Shown: one piece after another, positions 55,996 to 63,972 of the stretch
How the letters are laid out: every line of letters begins with the position of its first letter
Position numbering within the stretch: the first letter of the stretch is position 1
Origin: an uncultured Butyricimonas sp.
Lineage (GTDB): Bacteria; Bacteroidota; Bacteroidia; Bacteroidales; Marinifilaceae
Direction: 5' to 3'
Assembly (NCBI GenBank): GCA_944320555.1
Contig: CALUHX010000012.1
Location: 1-64,000 of the forward strand
Length of the DNA stretch: 64,000 bases
Notes under the pieces: model-generated
Database searches by the model: none
Told to the model about the DNA's origin: nothing
Seen by the model: only the letters and a program-made list of their open reading frames with translations
Position numbers and translations under genes: made by a program

Positions 55996-56823
55996 TTATT
56001 TAAACTCCTCGGCAAACTCGAAGCTTTTTCGGAATCTGTCGACCACCTCCATGAACACCCGCCGTCCGCTCTCGGAATCCATCCGGCTCCAACGCTCCAC
56101 AATCATCAACTCCAACAAAAAGCCCAACACCTTCTCCAGCGAAAAATACTCGAATGTCACCAATTCCTCGATGAAATCCCATACCAGCAAATCCATTCCC
56201 CGTTCTCGCTCCACAAGGTTCGGATTTTCCATCCACGTCATCACCCGTTCCACATAGGGATAATCCATCGACAATCCAAAATCTTTTGCGTTCGACGAGC
56301 GCAACGCTCGGGCAAACGCATTGCCGCCGACCACCTCCCGGGCTATCTCCAGCCCGTGCTTTCGGCAAGTCAAGGCAGTCTCCAGATTTTTCACATTCAA
56401 AGAGAACTCGGCGTAACGACGCACGAAGGCGTTCCGCTGCCTCGACAGGAAATCATAGTACATGCCGCTTAACACATTTTCCGGCAACACCCCCTCCGCC
56501 AAGCGCCCCGCCCGGTAATCCGCTATGAACTTTTCCAAATAAGAGGGCAACGCTCCTGTCGGCTCTGCGATTTCCTCCTCCAGCACCGCCGCGGGAAAAA
56601 CCGTCGCCGCTCCCGTTTCCGGAGCCTCCTTCCGCAACAGACGCAACACTTGTCGGTTGTCATTAGGCAGAAAGAACAAATTCATCACTCGCAAATCCCG
56701 CCGGGACAATGCCTCGCCTGCCAATTCCCGGAAATGCGCCACAGACACGGGCAACTTCCTGCTGTCCCACGCCAGGTCCGGCAATCCCGCTATCAGGCAA
56801 TAATAGCCGTTCTTGAAAATCAT
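55996..56823 (-). CDS. DUF2764 protein of the V-ATPase operon
   Basis: 275 residues, all helical, with YYCLIAGLPDLAWD at the start and leucine-rich helices to the end (SFEFAEEFK). DUF2764 occurs in V-ATPase operons of Bacteroidota, Chlamydiae and spirochaetes between subunits E and A. In these operons the gene for subunit C is missing. The helical content and size are compatible with a C-like socket linking the peripheral stalk to the rotor top, but I infer this from position only. It lies four bases behind atpE. Confidence 0.85.
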   Translation of the reverse strand: MIFKNGYYCLIAGLPDLAWDSRKLPVSVAHFRELAGEALSRRDLRVMNLFFLPNDNRQVLRLLRKEAPETGAATVFPAAVLEEEIAEPTGALPSYLEKFIADYRAGRLAEGVLPENVLSGMYYDFLSRQRNAFVRRYAEFSLNVKNLETALTCRKHGLEIAREVVGGNAFARALRSSNAKDFGLSMDYPYVERVMTWMENPNLVERERGMDLLVWDFIEELVTFEYFSLEKVLGFLLELMIVERWSRMDSESGRRVFMEVVDRFRKSFEFAEEFK

Positions 56824-56827
56824 GGCC

Positions 56828-57436
56828 TTACTTGTTAAACAACAGCTCTTTTGTCATGCCCCGCAAATAACGGGCAAAGAATTCCTCGAACAATTTCTCC
56901 GAGAAAGCGATTTGGTAACTCCCGTCTTTGGGCTGAATCACAAACTCGTCCTCCGACTTCCCTATTTTGAAGGCCAGCCCTTTGTCCAGCAACTCCTTGT
57001 ATTTCGCCGCGGCGAAAGCCTCAAACCGTTCCTTCTCTGCCGCGGGCGCCGTCACCTCCACGTTCAGGTTTCCACCCTCCACGTCCCACTTTTTCACGAG
57101 CGTCATCAATAACTCTTCCACAAAAGTCCTGTCTTCCCATCCGCTTTTGGCCATCTCGCCCGCCACCTTCCCGGCCACCAATCCTCCAATTTCCTGCTTC
57201 AAGGCCGCCACGGCCTGCCGTGCCGCCAGCGTCATCTCCGTCTCTGCCTTTTTCCTCATTCCTTCGGCGTCCGTCATCGCCTTCCGCCTTATCTCCTCCG
57301 CCCTCGCTTTCGCCTCCTCGATGATTTTGGCTGCGTCTTCCTTCGCCTCGCGAACCATTTCCTCCGCCTCGGCCCGGGCTTTCTCCACGCCCTCCTCGTA
57401 AAGCTTTTTCGTCAAAATATCCAACCGATTATCCAT
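56828..57436 (-). CDS. atpE: V-type ATP synthase subunit E (peripheral stalk)
   Basis: 202 residues. The first 100 form one long Ala/Glu/Lys-rich coiled coil (EEAKARAEEIRRKAMTDAEG). The C-terminal globular half (RYLRGMTKELLFNK at the end) fixes the stalk to the A/B head. It is the first gene of the operon. A 16-base inverted sequence (TCGCCC-CGCC-GGGCGA, 57461-57476) stands in the leader. No exact TAnnTTTG box is visible in front, so the promoter is uncertain. Confidence 0.9.
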   Translation of the reverse strand: MDNRLDILTKKLYEEGVEKARAEAEEMVREAKEDAAKIIEEAKARAEEIRRKAMTDAEGMRKKAETEMTLAARQAVAALKQEIGGLVAGKVAGEMAKSGWEDRTFVEELLMTLVKKWDVEGGNLNVEVTAPAAEKERFEAFAAAKYKELLDKGLAFKIGKSEDEFVIQPKDGSYQIAFSEKLFEEFFARYLRGMTKELLFNK

Positions 57437-57593
57437 ATTTCATAAGTTTTAAAGGTTACTTCGCCCCGCCGGGCGAGAAATCGTGCGTAAGTTAGCATAA
57501 AAAAAAGACAAATCCAATCGTCCTTTGCGATTATTGCGGCAAAAGAAGTGCCAAACAACGCCTTTTTCCAAATACCTCCTCGACCTCTTCTGC

Positions 57594-57640
57594 AAAAAAA
57601 CAAAAGAGGCTTCCCGAGCCACCCCCGGGAAACCTCCTCT
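57594..57640 (-). terminator. terminator of the DUF6266/holin/amidase cassette
   Basis: AGAGGCTTCCCG (57605-57616) pairs with CGGGAA plus CCTCT (57626-57640, one small mismatch region) and is followed on the minus strand by T-rich sequence. It stands 16 bases past the last stop and separates the cassette from the V-ATPase operon. Confidence 0.7.
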
Positions 57641-57656
57641 ACTCACGTTGTCATCC

Positions 57657-58298
57657 TTATTCCTGTTGCGTGATGAGCAACTGTTTGCTGTCCGACGCCT
57701 CCTTCCCGTTCTTCGACGTGGCGAAGCAATAACCTTTCACCTGCTCCGCCGTCCAATTTTCCGGCATGGAGAATGAAGACGTTCCGCCGGCCTCCCTTGT
57801 GCCCACTTCCAAAATCACAGCCTGGCGCAATTCGGTCTCTATCAACACCAAGTACAGCAAATCCTCCAACGCCGCATAACCGTTCATCGCCTCTTGCGCC
57901 ATCGCCGATATCGAAAACTGACTCCCCGACGCGTCGAGCGTCACCGTCATGACCGGAGGAATCAACAAGCCGGAAGCCAGTCTCAACTGGTCGAAATCCA
58001 CCGTCGCCACATGCTCCGCCGTCACTTCCACCGCACCCATGTTCAACGAAATAAATGCGTTCGATGTCGTGCCGGTGCCCACGCCCACGAATCCTTTTCG
58101 GATAACGGGTGTCAACCGTTTCGCCAGACTGCCCAGCTCTCGGATCTTCGCCCGCATGTCCAACATCTCCGGAGTCGGGTTGTCCCGACGGAATTTGATT
58201 TTTCCTCGGGCGACGCTTTCGCCCCGGTATTGACACATCGTCACGTTTCCCACCGACTGGGACACCTGTCCCAACAAAAATGAATTGAATATTGCCAT
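57657..58298 (-). CDS. DUF6266 family protein (second of two)
   Basis: 213 residues. The N-terminal segment with SVGNVTMCQYRGESVARGK, the basic KFRRDNPT stretch and a helix GSLAKRLTPVIRKGF match the DUF6266 pattern of a Gly-rich loop, Tyr-Arg and a downstream amphipathic helix. No signal peptide is present, so export by a normal Sec route is unlikely. The rest is beta-rich (VTVTLDASGSQFSIS, AVILEVGTREAGG). Function is unknown. It is the last gene of the cassette, 80 bases behind the amidase, with a terminator after it. Confidence 0.7.
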   Translation of the reverse strand: MAIFNSFLLGQVSQSVGNVTMCQYRGESVARGKIKFRRDNPTPEMLDMRAKIRELGSLAKRLTPVIRKGFVGVGTGTTSNAFISLNMGAVEVTAEHVATVDFDQLRLASGLLIPPVMTVTLDASGSQFSISAMAQEAMNGYAALEDLLYLVLIETELRQAVILEVGTREAGGTSSFSMPENWTAEQVKGYCFATSKNGKEASDSKQLLITQQE

Positions 58299-58378
58299 AA
58301 TTTCTCGTTTTTAAATGGTTAATTAATAATTGGTTCAAATATAAAATAGCGCTATTTTCTTGTTCTTCTGTTTTTCCT

Positions 58379-58948
58379 TCAATAGGCGTAGCCGTCAAAG
58401 CCGCACGCCGCCAACGCCGGGCCGGGGTCCTGTTTCCTCTCTGTCACGTCCGAGTGTCCCACCACATGGCATATCGGATACCGCTCGCGCAGCAACAGGC
58501 AAAGCTCGCGCAACGTCGTCACCTGCGCCGAAGTGTAACGGTGCCAAACGCTTCCGTCCGCATGCGTGTACACCTCGCCGGGAGCGACCACCCTCCCGCA
58601 CTCTGCGACATACAACCCGTCCCGCTTCTCCAAACGCCCGAGGTTGTCCAACTCTATCCCCACCGAGCAGCGGTTCAATCCCGTCCTCCCGCCGTACTCG
58701 CTCATGCCTGCGTGCCACGCCTCCAGGTTGAAAGGAGTCAACTGAATCACCTCGCCCAGCCGTCCCACCACCACGTGCGCCGACACGTTCACGTCCGGCC
58801 TCGACAGATAAACCGCGGAGCCCGCCGCGCTCGTCCCTGCCGTGTAATGCAACACAATCATCCTTGGCCCGTCCAACTCCCGGCGGCTCTTCGTTCCGTT
58901 CAACAGCCTCACATTGCCACCGGTCAGCCAATTCTCAAAAATTTCCAT
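58379..58948 (-). CDS. N-acetylmuramoyl-L-alanine amidase (amidase_2 type)
   Basis: 189 residues. The zinc ligands His34 (VLHYTAGT), His165 and Asp174 (GHSDVTERKQDPG) are all present, with Lys172 and Glu99 in the positions of the AmpD/T7 lysozyme active site. It splits the bond between muramic acid and L-alanine in peptidoglycan. No signal peptide is seen, as in phage endolysins that depend on a holin. The holin-like gene lies 22 bases upstream, and DUF6266-type genes stand on both sides. A cytosolic recycling enzyme of the AmpD type is less likely in this company. Confidence 0.88.
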   Translation of the reverse strand: MEIFENWLTGGNVRLLNGTKSRRELDGPRMIVLHYTAGTSAAGSAVYLSRPDVNVSAHVVVGRLGEVIQLTPFNLEAWHAGMSEYGGRTGLNRCSVGIELDNLGRLEKRDGLYVAECGRVVAPGEVYTHADGSVWHRYTSAQVTTLRELCLLLRERYPICHVVGHSDVTERKQDPGPALAACGFDGYAY

Positions 58949-58970
58949 AATTCCTCCGTTTTTAATTGTT

Positions 58971-59312
58971 CTACCTTGATTTGAATTTCCCGATGATGTA
59001 GCCTCCCAATCCTATCTCAAGCAAATCCCACAATCGGGAAGTGTCCTCCAGCACGGGCAGCGGGGTGAACGCTCCGACGAGAATAATCCCAGCGAACACC
59101 AACATCAGCAGCGGCCGCCATGAGCGTTGGAGCCAGTTCCCGACAGCCTCGCCGCGCACCACCTCCGTCCGGTTCTTCATGCTCACCGTCTCCAAGCTCG
59201 ACAACAGGCGAGTGATTTCCAACTCCAATTCCCGCTTCTCCCGGGCGGGAAGCGTCAACCGGCCGACAAGCCCGCTTATCGCTTCGACCACGTTCGTCAC
59301 CGGCCCTTTCAT
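58971..59312 (-). CDS. holin-like membrane protein (3TM holin type)
   Basis: 113 residues from the ATG at 59312. Charged helices make up the first 50 residues (LPAREKRELELEITRLLSSL); the region VVRGEAVGNWLQRSWRPLLM leads into a membrane segment (about 67-82), with another at about 93-109 and a basic tail. The Arg-Glu-Ala...Trp-Arg-Pro pattern before the first helix is that of the phage 3TM holin family (pfam11351). The start overlaps the stop codon of the DUF6266-like gene (ATGA), so translation is coupled. The amidase follows 22 bases later, the classic holin/endolysin arrangement. Confidence 0.72.
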   Translation of the reverse strand: MKGPVTNVVEAISGLVGRLTLPAREKRELELEITRLLSSLETVSMKNRTEVVRGEAVGNWLQRSWRPLLMLVFAGIILVGAFTPLPVLEDTSRLWDLLEIGLGGYIIGKFKSR

Positions 59313-59935
59313 ATCGCCACGTGTTGTGTCGGTGAAACACTCTTTCCGTCCGGAGCCATCCAGCAACAAAAAAGATGCGTCAGGCTTCCCTCCTCCTTCT
59401 CCAAAGGCAACTCAACCTGCCCGTCCTCCCTTGTGGCCGTCACGTTCACCACCTCGACTTGAAACGACAACCGTTCCCGGATGACGAACACCACCAGCCG
59501 GTCCTGCCGCTCCGCCTCGTCCACGTCAAGCTCGTCCGACCAACAAAGCGTCAACTGCCCGTTTTCCTCATGCGTTTCCACCCTCAACATGTACGCCCAT
59601 CCCCGGAGTCCGTCGGAAAATTGCAACGCCTCCGGATCCTTCAATGTCCCGTCCGGATGAAAAGCCTTCAGATTCTGTTTCATAAAAAACGTCTGTCCGC
59701 TCCATCCTCTTCTCGACGCGGCCGCCACGTCCAACACATGCCTCACCTCCTCCGGCAACCTTGAAGCGAACTTCGCCGCAGTCCGGAATCGCATCCGATG
59801 TCTCCATTGCTCCTCCGAGCACTTCACGGCCTTTCTTTTCCCGATTCGTTTCACATAATCCTTCCCGTCTCGCCGGTAAAAAAACAAATCGCCCAATTTC
59901 CCACAAATTCCCAACTCATTTCTTACTCTTGCCAT
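59309..59935 (-). CDS. DUF6266-like protein (first of two)
   Basis: 208 residues from the ATG at 59935 (MARVRNELGICGKLGDLFFY; four codons upstream there is only TTG). The pattern GKLGDLFFYRRDGKDYVKR, followed by helices FRTAAKFASRLPEEV, is laid out like the start of DUF6266 proteins and like the second protein of this cassette. The C-terminal half is beta-rich (QVEVVNVTATREDGQVELPLE). No signal peptide is visible. It opens the cassette, a -7 box stands about 65 bases upstream, and its stop overlaps the holin start. Confidence 0.65.
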   Translation of the reverse strand: MARVRNELGICGKLGDLFFYRRDGKDYVKRIGKRKAVKCSEEQWRHRMRFRTAAKFASRLPEEVRHVLDVAAASRRGWSGQTFFMKQNLKAFHPDGTLKDPEALQFSDGLRGWAYMLRVETHEENGQLTLCWSDELDVDEAERQDRLVVFVIRERLSFQVEVVNVTATREDGQVELPLEKEEGSLTHLFCCWMAPDGKSVSPTQHVAI

Positions 59936-60000
59936 AAAATTTCTCAATATAACAGGTTAATACTTCTTTCCGTCGACACCATCTCTCGTGTTCGACATCG

Positions 60001-60008
60001 CAAAAGTA
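60001..60008 (-). promoter_or_regulatory. -7 box of the DUF6266/holin/amidase cassette
   Basis: TACTTTTG on the minus strand (exact TAnnTTTG). A TTG (CAA at 60026-60028 on the plus strand) stands about 17 bases upstream. The leader to the ATG at 59935 is about 60 bases. Confidence 0.5.
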
Positions 60009-60079
60009 CCTCATCCCCAAAACCTCAAACTATATATAGTCTATATCAAGCCTCCTCATCCCGGCAACTGTTCCTCAAA

Positions 60080-60146
60080 CCATTATCGATTAACCATTTA
60101 GATTTATGTTAAAAAATAAAACGGCAGGCCCCCCCGCCGTTTCAAA
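60080..60146 (+). repeat. direct repeat, left copy, with terminator of the ATPase gene
   Basis: The first 47 bases (60080-60126, beginning CCATTATCGATTAACCATTT) are identical with 61939-61985. The last part forms a hairpin (AAACGGC with GCCGTTT, 60119-60142) that can end the ATPase transcript on the minus strand (T-rich behind). The copies are 1859 bp apart in the same orientation and flank the DUF1703 ATPase gene. Confidence 0.85.
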
Positions 60147-60224
60147 TGCCTCCGGCTTTCATTCCTCCTTGTCCGCCAATCCGTTCCGCAGTATCCTTCC
60201 GCACACGCCATCCAATCATTCCAT

Positions 60225-61787
60225 TCACACCCTCTCCACCAAAAACTCCCCGATATTTCGGATATCCTTGTCAAAATTCACTCCCACTTTCACCAATTTA
60301 CGCCCATCCAAAACATAGGGGATCAAATATCCTTTCTCTCCAATCTGTCTCAACGCCTCCCTTGCGCTTCCTGCCAACTTGAACTCGAACACGTAAATAA
60401 AATCATCCGTCCAAACCACGGCATCCGCCCGTCCTCGACTACTTCGCACTTCCGTTTGGACAAAACGCCCCAACAACGTGAACACGACATAAAAAATCGC
60501 TTGATAATAACGTTCCGTATTCACGGTCAACTCGTAAGGAATCCCGGCAAAGAACACCTTCAATCGCTCCATGAAAGCCTCCACCTCTCCCGCTTTTAAC
60601 TCCCGCATAAACTTCACGATATGAAAGCCCGTTTCCGAATCCGGCACCATGGTATAATACGGCGACAAAAAATTAAGAAAACCATAACGAACCTCGTCAT
60701 TTGGGAATCCCAATGTGTACAAATCCCCCTCCGCGTCGTAATCCTTGATTGTCAGATATCCGCTTTGATAAATCATCGGCAACGGATTATTTGTCTCCGC
60801 CCGATAAGCAGTGAAGGCTGATGACGGCACTTCAACCCCCTCTATCAACAAACGCAAATCATAATCACTCCGTTTCAGAATATCGGCCAAATACGTCGGG
60901 GTTCCCGTCTGAAACCAATAATTGTCAAACTTTCCCGCATCGAAAACATTCAACAGACTAAACGGATTAAACACTCGTTCCGCACTCTCCTCAAAACGGT
61001 ACCCGTCATACATGTCCGTCAAACGCCGGACCGTATCGTCGAAAGAAAGACCGTTCCGTTCTCCAACTCTCTTGATTTCCGGTTTGAACGTATGGAGCAA
61101 TTCTTTTGCCGTTATCCCGCAAATCGTGGCATATGCGGGTTTCATGCTCACATCGTTCAACTGGTTCAAATCACTGAACACACTCACCTGTGCGAACTTC
61201 GTCACCCCCGTTAGGAACACAAAACGCAAATACCTGTCGGCACTCTTCAACACTCCGTAAAACGCCTTCAATATTCTACGAAATTCATCCAGCAACGAAT
61301 CGTCCAGCAAAGCTTGCAACAATGGCTTGTCATATTCGTCAATCAGCACGACCACTGGCAGCCCCGTCTGTTTGTAAGCCCGCTCTATCATGTATGCGAA
61401 ACGTTCTTCCGGACTACGTTCCCTTTTCTCCGTTCCATACTTTTGTTCCCATTCCTCCAAATACTGGTTCAGCATATTTGTCAAATCGGACACCTGGGCA
61501 TATTTTCGAGCATTCAAATCCAGATGCAACACCGGATATTCTTTCCACTCCGTCTCAAACCTCTCAATCGCCAACCCATGGAACAAGTCCTTTCTCCCTT
61601 GGAAATAAGCCTCCATCGTCGAAAGCAACAGACTCTTCCCAAATCGCCGCGGACGACTTAAAAAATAAGGAACCGACGTGGACACCATTCGATAAACCTC
61701 TTCCGTTTTGTCCACGTAAAGATACCCTCCCTCTCGCAGTTTCTCGAAACTCTGTATTCCTATCGGCAATTTTCGTTCCTGTTCCAT
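60225..61787 (-). CDS. AAA-ATPase-like protein with C-terminal PD-(D/E)XK nuclease-like domain (DUF1703 type)
   Basis: 520 residues from the ATG at 61787 (MEQERKLPIGIQSFEKLREG), with a -7 box 23 bases upstream. The N-terminal AAA-ATPase-like part has the P-loop variant SRPRRFGKSLLLS and VVLIDEYDKPLL as Walker B. The last quarter has GRADAVVWTDDFIYVFEFKLAGS, the Asp-(x)n-Glu-x-Lys arrangement of PD-(D/E)XK nuclease-like domains. Such proteins are multicopy in Bacteroidota and their role is unknown; defence or transposition-related functions have been proposed. The 67-bp direct repeats on both sides make this gene look like an inserted or duplicated unit. Confidence 0.9.
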   Translation of the reverse strand: MEQERKLPIGIQSFEKLREGGYLYVDKTEEVYRMVSTSVPYFLSRPRRFGKSLLLSTMEAYFQGRKDLFHGLAIERFETEWKEYPVLHLDLNARKYAQVSDLTNMLNQYLEEWEQKYGTEKRERSPEERFAYMIERAYKQTGLPVVVLIDEYDKPLLQALLDDSLLDEFRRILKAFYGVLKSADRYLRFVFLTGVTKFAQVSVFSDLNQLNDVSMKPAYATICGITAKELLHTFKPEIKRVGERNGLSFDDTVRRLTDMYDGYRFEESAERVFNPFSLLNVFDAGKFDNYWFQTGTPTYLADILKRSDYDLRLLIEGVEVPSSAFTAYRAETNNPLPMIYQSGYLTIKDYDAEGDLYTLGFPNDEVRYGFLNFLSPYYTMVPDSETGFHIVKFMRELKAGEVEAFMERLKVFFAGIPYELTVNTERYYQAIFYVVFTLLGRFVQTEVRSSRGRADAVVWTDDFIYVFEFKLAGSAREALRQIGEKGYLIPYVLDGRKLVKVGVNFDKDIRNIGEFLVERV

Positions 61788-61810
61788 AAACCAATGCGTT
61801 CTATTTTTCA

Positions 61811-61818
61811 CAAAGATA
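61811..61818 (-). promoter_or_regulatory. -7 box of the DUF1703 ATPase gene
   Basis: TATCTTTG on the minus strand (exact TAnnTTTG), 23 bases before the ATG at 61787. Confidence 0.55.
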
Positions 61819-61938
61819 AGTACTCTCCCCGAAAAAAACAACCTACCCGCTCTTTACTCATATTTACTCATAAAAGTCCTCACGCTCCTCCAATCTCAGA
61901 TTCTCCCGCACAAGTTGCGCCATCAATAACATAATCAT

Positions 61939-62006
61939 CCATTATCGATTAACCATTTAGATTTATGTTAAAAAATAAAACGGCAAGGAAACCCCGCCGT
62001 TTCAAA
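61939..62006 (+). repeat. direct repeat, right copy, with terminator of the frameshifted gene
   Basis: 47 bases (61939-61985) identical with the left copy, then a variable loop and the conserved GCCGTTTCAAA. The hairpin AAACGGC (61978-61984) with GCCGTTT (61996-62002) lies 20 bases behind the stop at 62026 and can end that gene on the minus strand. Confidence 0.85.
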
Positions 62007-62025
62007 CACCTTTCCTCCCGAGCTC

Positions 62026-62644
62026 TCATTTCGCCTTATACCGGAGTCGCTCGTCCATCACCTCGTCGATGTTGTCCACCACCTGTCGGAACAATGCCCC
62101 CGGATCCTCCCGCCGCAACAAATCCTGCTTCAACTGGCTGGCGTTCGCCAACGACTCCCCGAAAATCTTGCCCAACACCGTCGCCAAGCCGTTAAACGAC
62201 AACAATCGCCCCTCCGCGTCGCAAAACATCTTCGTCGTCTCCAATCCGAATGCCAGTTCCACCAGCGTCATCTTCCCCGCCTTCCCCTTGCACGTCATCA
62301 GGCGGGGCACCGTCGTCTCAAACCGCTCCGGATAGGCGACCCGCTCCCGTTCCCATTCCTCCTTGTCCGCCACCCGCTCAAGCAACGCCTCGCCGTATTC
62401 CAATGCCAACGCTCCATTTTTTTCCAATGCCGTCCCTCCGAAACGGCACCAGCAACAACCTCAATCGATTCCGCACATCCTGCAAAAATGTCAATTTTTC
62501 CGCATATCTCTCTTTCCGCCCCAATTCCTCCGGCAACAGGTTCGACAAGTCCCCGGCCGCTTTTCCCAATTCTTCTTCCGTCATGTCCGTCCATGACCCA
62601 GTTTCCAGGCAAATCACAAAACTTGCCTCGTTGATTTTCTCCAT
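62026..62644 (-). pseudogene. gene of unknown function, split by a frameshift in a run of seven A
   Basis: The minus strand reads 73 good codons from the ATG at 62644 (MEKINEASFVICLETGSWTD) to DGIGK, then turns to GC-rich nonsense and a stop. In another frame the protein continues as KNGALALEYGEALLERV and runs to the stop at 62026. One base fewer in the A7 run (minus strand, 62417-62423) joins both parts into about 205 residues. The product would be helical and charged, without signal peptide or known motif. This may be a decayed gene, a sequencing error, or a gene read by slippage; I cannot decide which. Confidence 0.6.
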
Positions 62645-62667
62645 TAACTCTATAATTTAAAGATAAA

Positions 62668-62701
62668 TAAAAATCCCGGAATGCCCTTCCGGCACTCGGG
62701 G
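62668..62701 (-). terminator. terminator of the glycosyltransferase gene
   Basis: The minus strand pairs CCCGAGTGCC with GGGCATTCCGGG around GGAA (some G-T pairs) and runs into ATTTTTATTT. It stands about 33 bases behind the stop at 62734. Confidence 0.65.
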
Positions 62702-62733
62702 AGGGTTAACTAAAAAATTATTTTCTTTTCAAC

Positions 62734-63972
62734 TCATTTCTTCTCGAATTGCCTCAACACCCGCACGTATTGAGCCGTCCCCGCTTCCTTCGTCAGATTC
62801 GTCTCTATGTATTTTCTCCCGTTCCGTCCGTATTCTCGGCACATGCCCCTGTCTCGAAAAAACCTCATCACATTGTCGGCCAAAGCCCGCTCGTCTCCAG
62901 CCTCGGAGAACAGGCCCACGTGATTGCCCTCCACTATCCGCTGCAAATCCCCGCCTCCGTCGAAACTGCACACCACGGGCGTCCCCGCCGAAAGGATGTT
63001 CCACGTCTTGCTCGGCATTGCGCTGCCTCCCAACCCCTTCTTGCAGGACACCAAAGCGACATCTGCCATGCTGTACACCTCTGACACCTTCTCTTGGGGC
63101 TGCAACGGGAAAAAGCGCACATTGTCCAAACCCTTCTCCTTTGCGTATGCCTCATACTCCTCCTTCAATCCCCCCGTCCCGAACACCAAAAACTCGATTC
63201 CCTTCTCCTCCTTCAACAAACCGGCACAATCCAGCAACACCTGCACATTCTGGGCGAGCCCCAGATTTCCCGCATACACCACGTGAAACAACTCCCGACT
63301 CACACCCAACTCCTCGAACAACGGATTCACCGCCTTCTCCACCGGCACCACCGCCGTCTCGTCCACCCAGTTGTATATCACCTCGATCTTCTCCTCCGGC
63401 ACCCCCTTCGCCATGATGTTCCGCTTGAAATCCTCCGATATCACGATGATCTTGTCGGCGTTCCGGTAAGTGAAATCCTCTATCCTCCGCCCAATCTTCC
63501 ACAGCAATCCCCCTTTCCTCGCCAACCCCGTCCCCACCAGCGAGTCCGGGAATATGTCCTGCAGGTTGTACACCACCGGCACCCCCGTCACCTTCTTCAC
63601 CAGCGCGGCCATCGCCCCCTGTATCGGCGGGGTGCTGTCCACAAACAACACATCGGCCTCCCTCTCCCTACACCCGTGATAGAAATGCTTCATACAAGCC
63701 ACCACGTAACGCAACGCCCGCAACCCCGGATTCTTCCCCTCTCGCCACAATGAAAAACGGTATATGTATATCCTCCCCTCTTTCAACGACTCCTCCTTTA
63801 AACGGTTCTTATAAGGTTTTCTTTCCTCCCGGCTTATTCCTCTTGTCGGACATGGCGTGTAAATTCTCATCCGCATGCCAGCCTCCACAAAAGCCTCACA
63901 CCTGTCATTCGTGAGATGGGAACTCGCTGTCCTTTCCGGAGTAAAATATGTCGGTAAAAATAACAATCGCAT
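62734..63972 (-). CDS. family 4 glycosyltransferase, WbuB-like
   Basis: 412 residues with a GT-B fold. The N-terminal half has FTPERTASSHLTNDRCEAF and the typical WbuB stretch YNLQDIFPDSLVGTGL. The C-terminal half has VYAGNLGLAQNVQVLLDCA and the nucleotide-sugar site with Glu in GGSAMPSKTW and SAGTPVVCSFDGGGDLQRIVEG. WbuB-type enzymes add N-acetyl-fucosamine or related sugars in O-antigen or capsule synthesis, in the cytosol. Only 28 bases remain before the right edge, so an operon partner may lie outside. Confidence 0.93.
   Translation of the reverse strand: MRLLFLPTYFTPERTASSHLTNDRCEAFVEAGMRMRIYTPCPTRGISREERKPYKNRLKEESLKEGRIYIYRFSLWREGKNPGLRALRYVVACMKHFYHGCREREADVLFVDSTPPIQGAMAALVKKVTGVPVVYNLQDIFPDSLVGTGLARKGGLLWKIGRRIEDFTYRNADKIIVISEDFKRNIMAKGVPEEKIEVIYNWVDETAVVPVEKAVNPLFEELGVSRELFHVVYAGNLGLAQNVQVLLDCAGLLKEEKGIEFLVFGTGGLKEEYEAYAKEKGLDNVRFFPLQPQEKVSEVYSMADVALVSCKKGLGGSAMPSKTWNILSAGTPVVCSFDGGGDLQRIVEGNHVGLFSEAGDERALADNVMRFFRDRGMCREYGRNGRKYIETNLTKEAGTAQYVRVLRQFEKK

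Noticed and set aside
54272..56257. Very long open frame on the plus strand across atpA
   Set aside because: Antisense shadow of the GC-rich atpA gene, His- and Arg-rich without domains. Similar long antisense frames occur over frdA and the TPR gene.
57461..57476. Hairpin TCGCCC-CGCC-GGGCGA before atpE as an attenuator
   Set aside because: Stem of six pairs with no T run and no leader peptide. There is nothing to support regulation.
58379..58948. Amidase as a cytosolic AmpD-type recycling enzyme
   Set aside because: The active site would allow it, but the coupled holin-like gene and the cassette context favour an endolysin-type role. It is not excluded.
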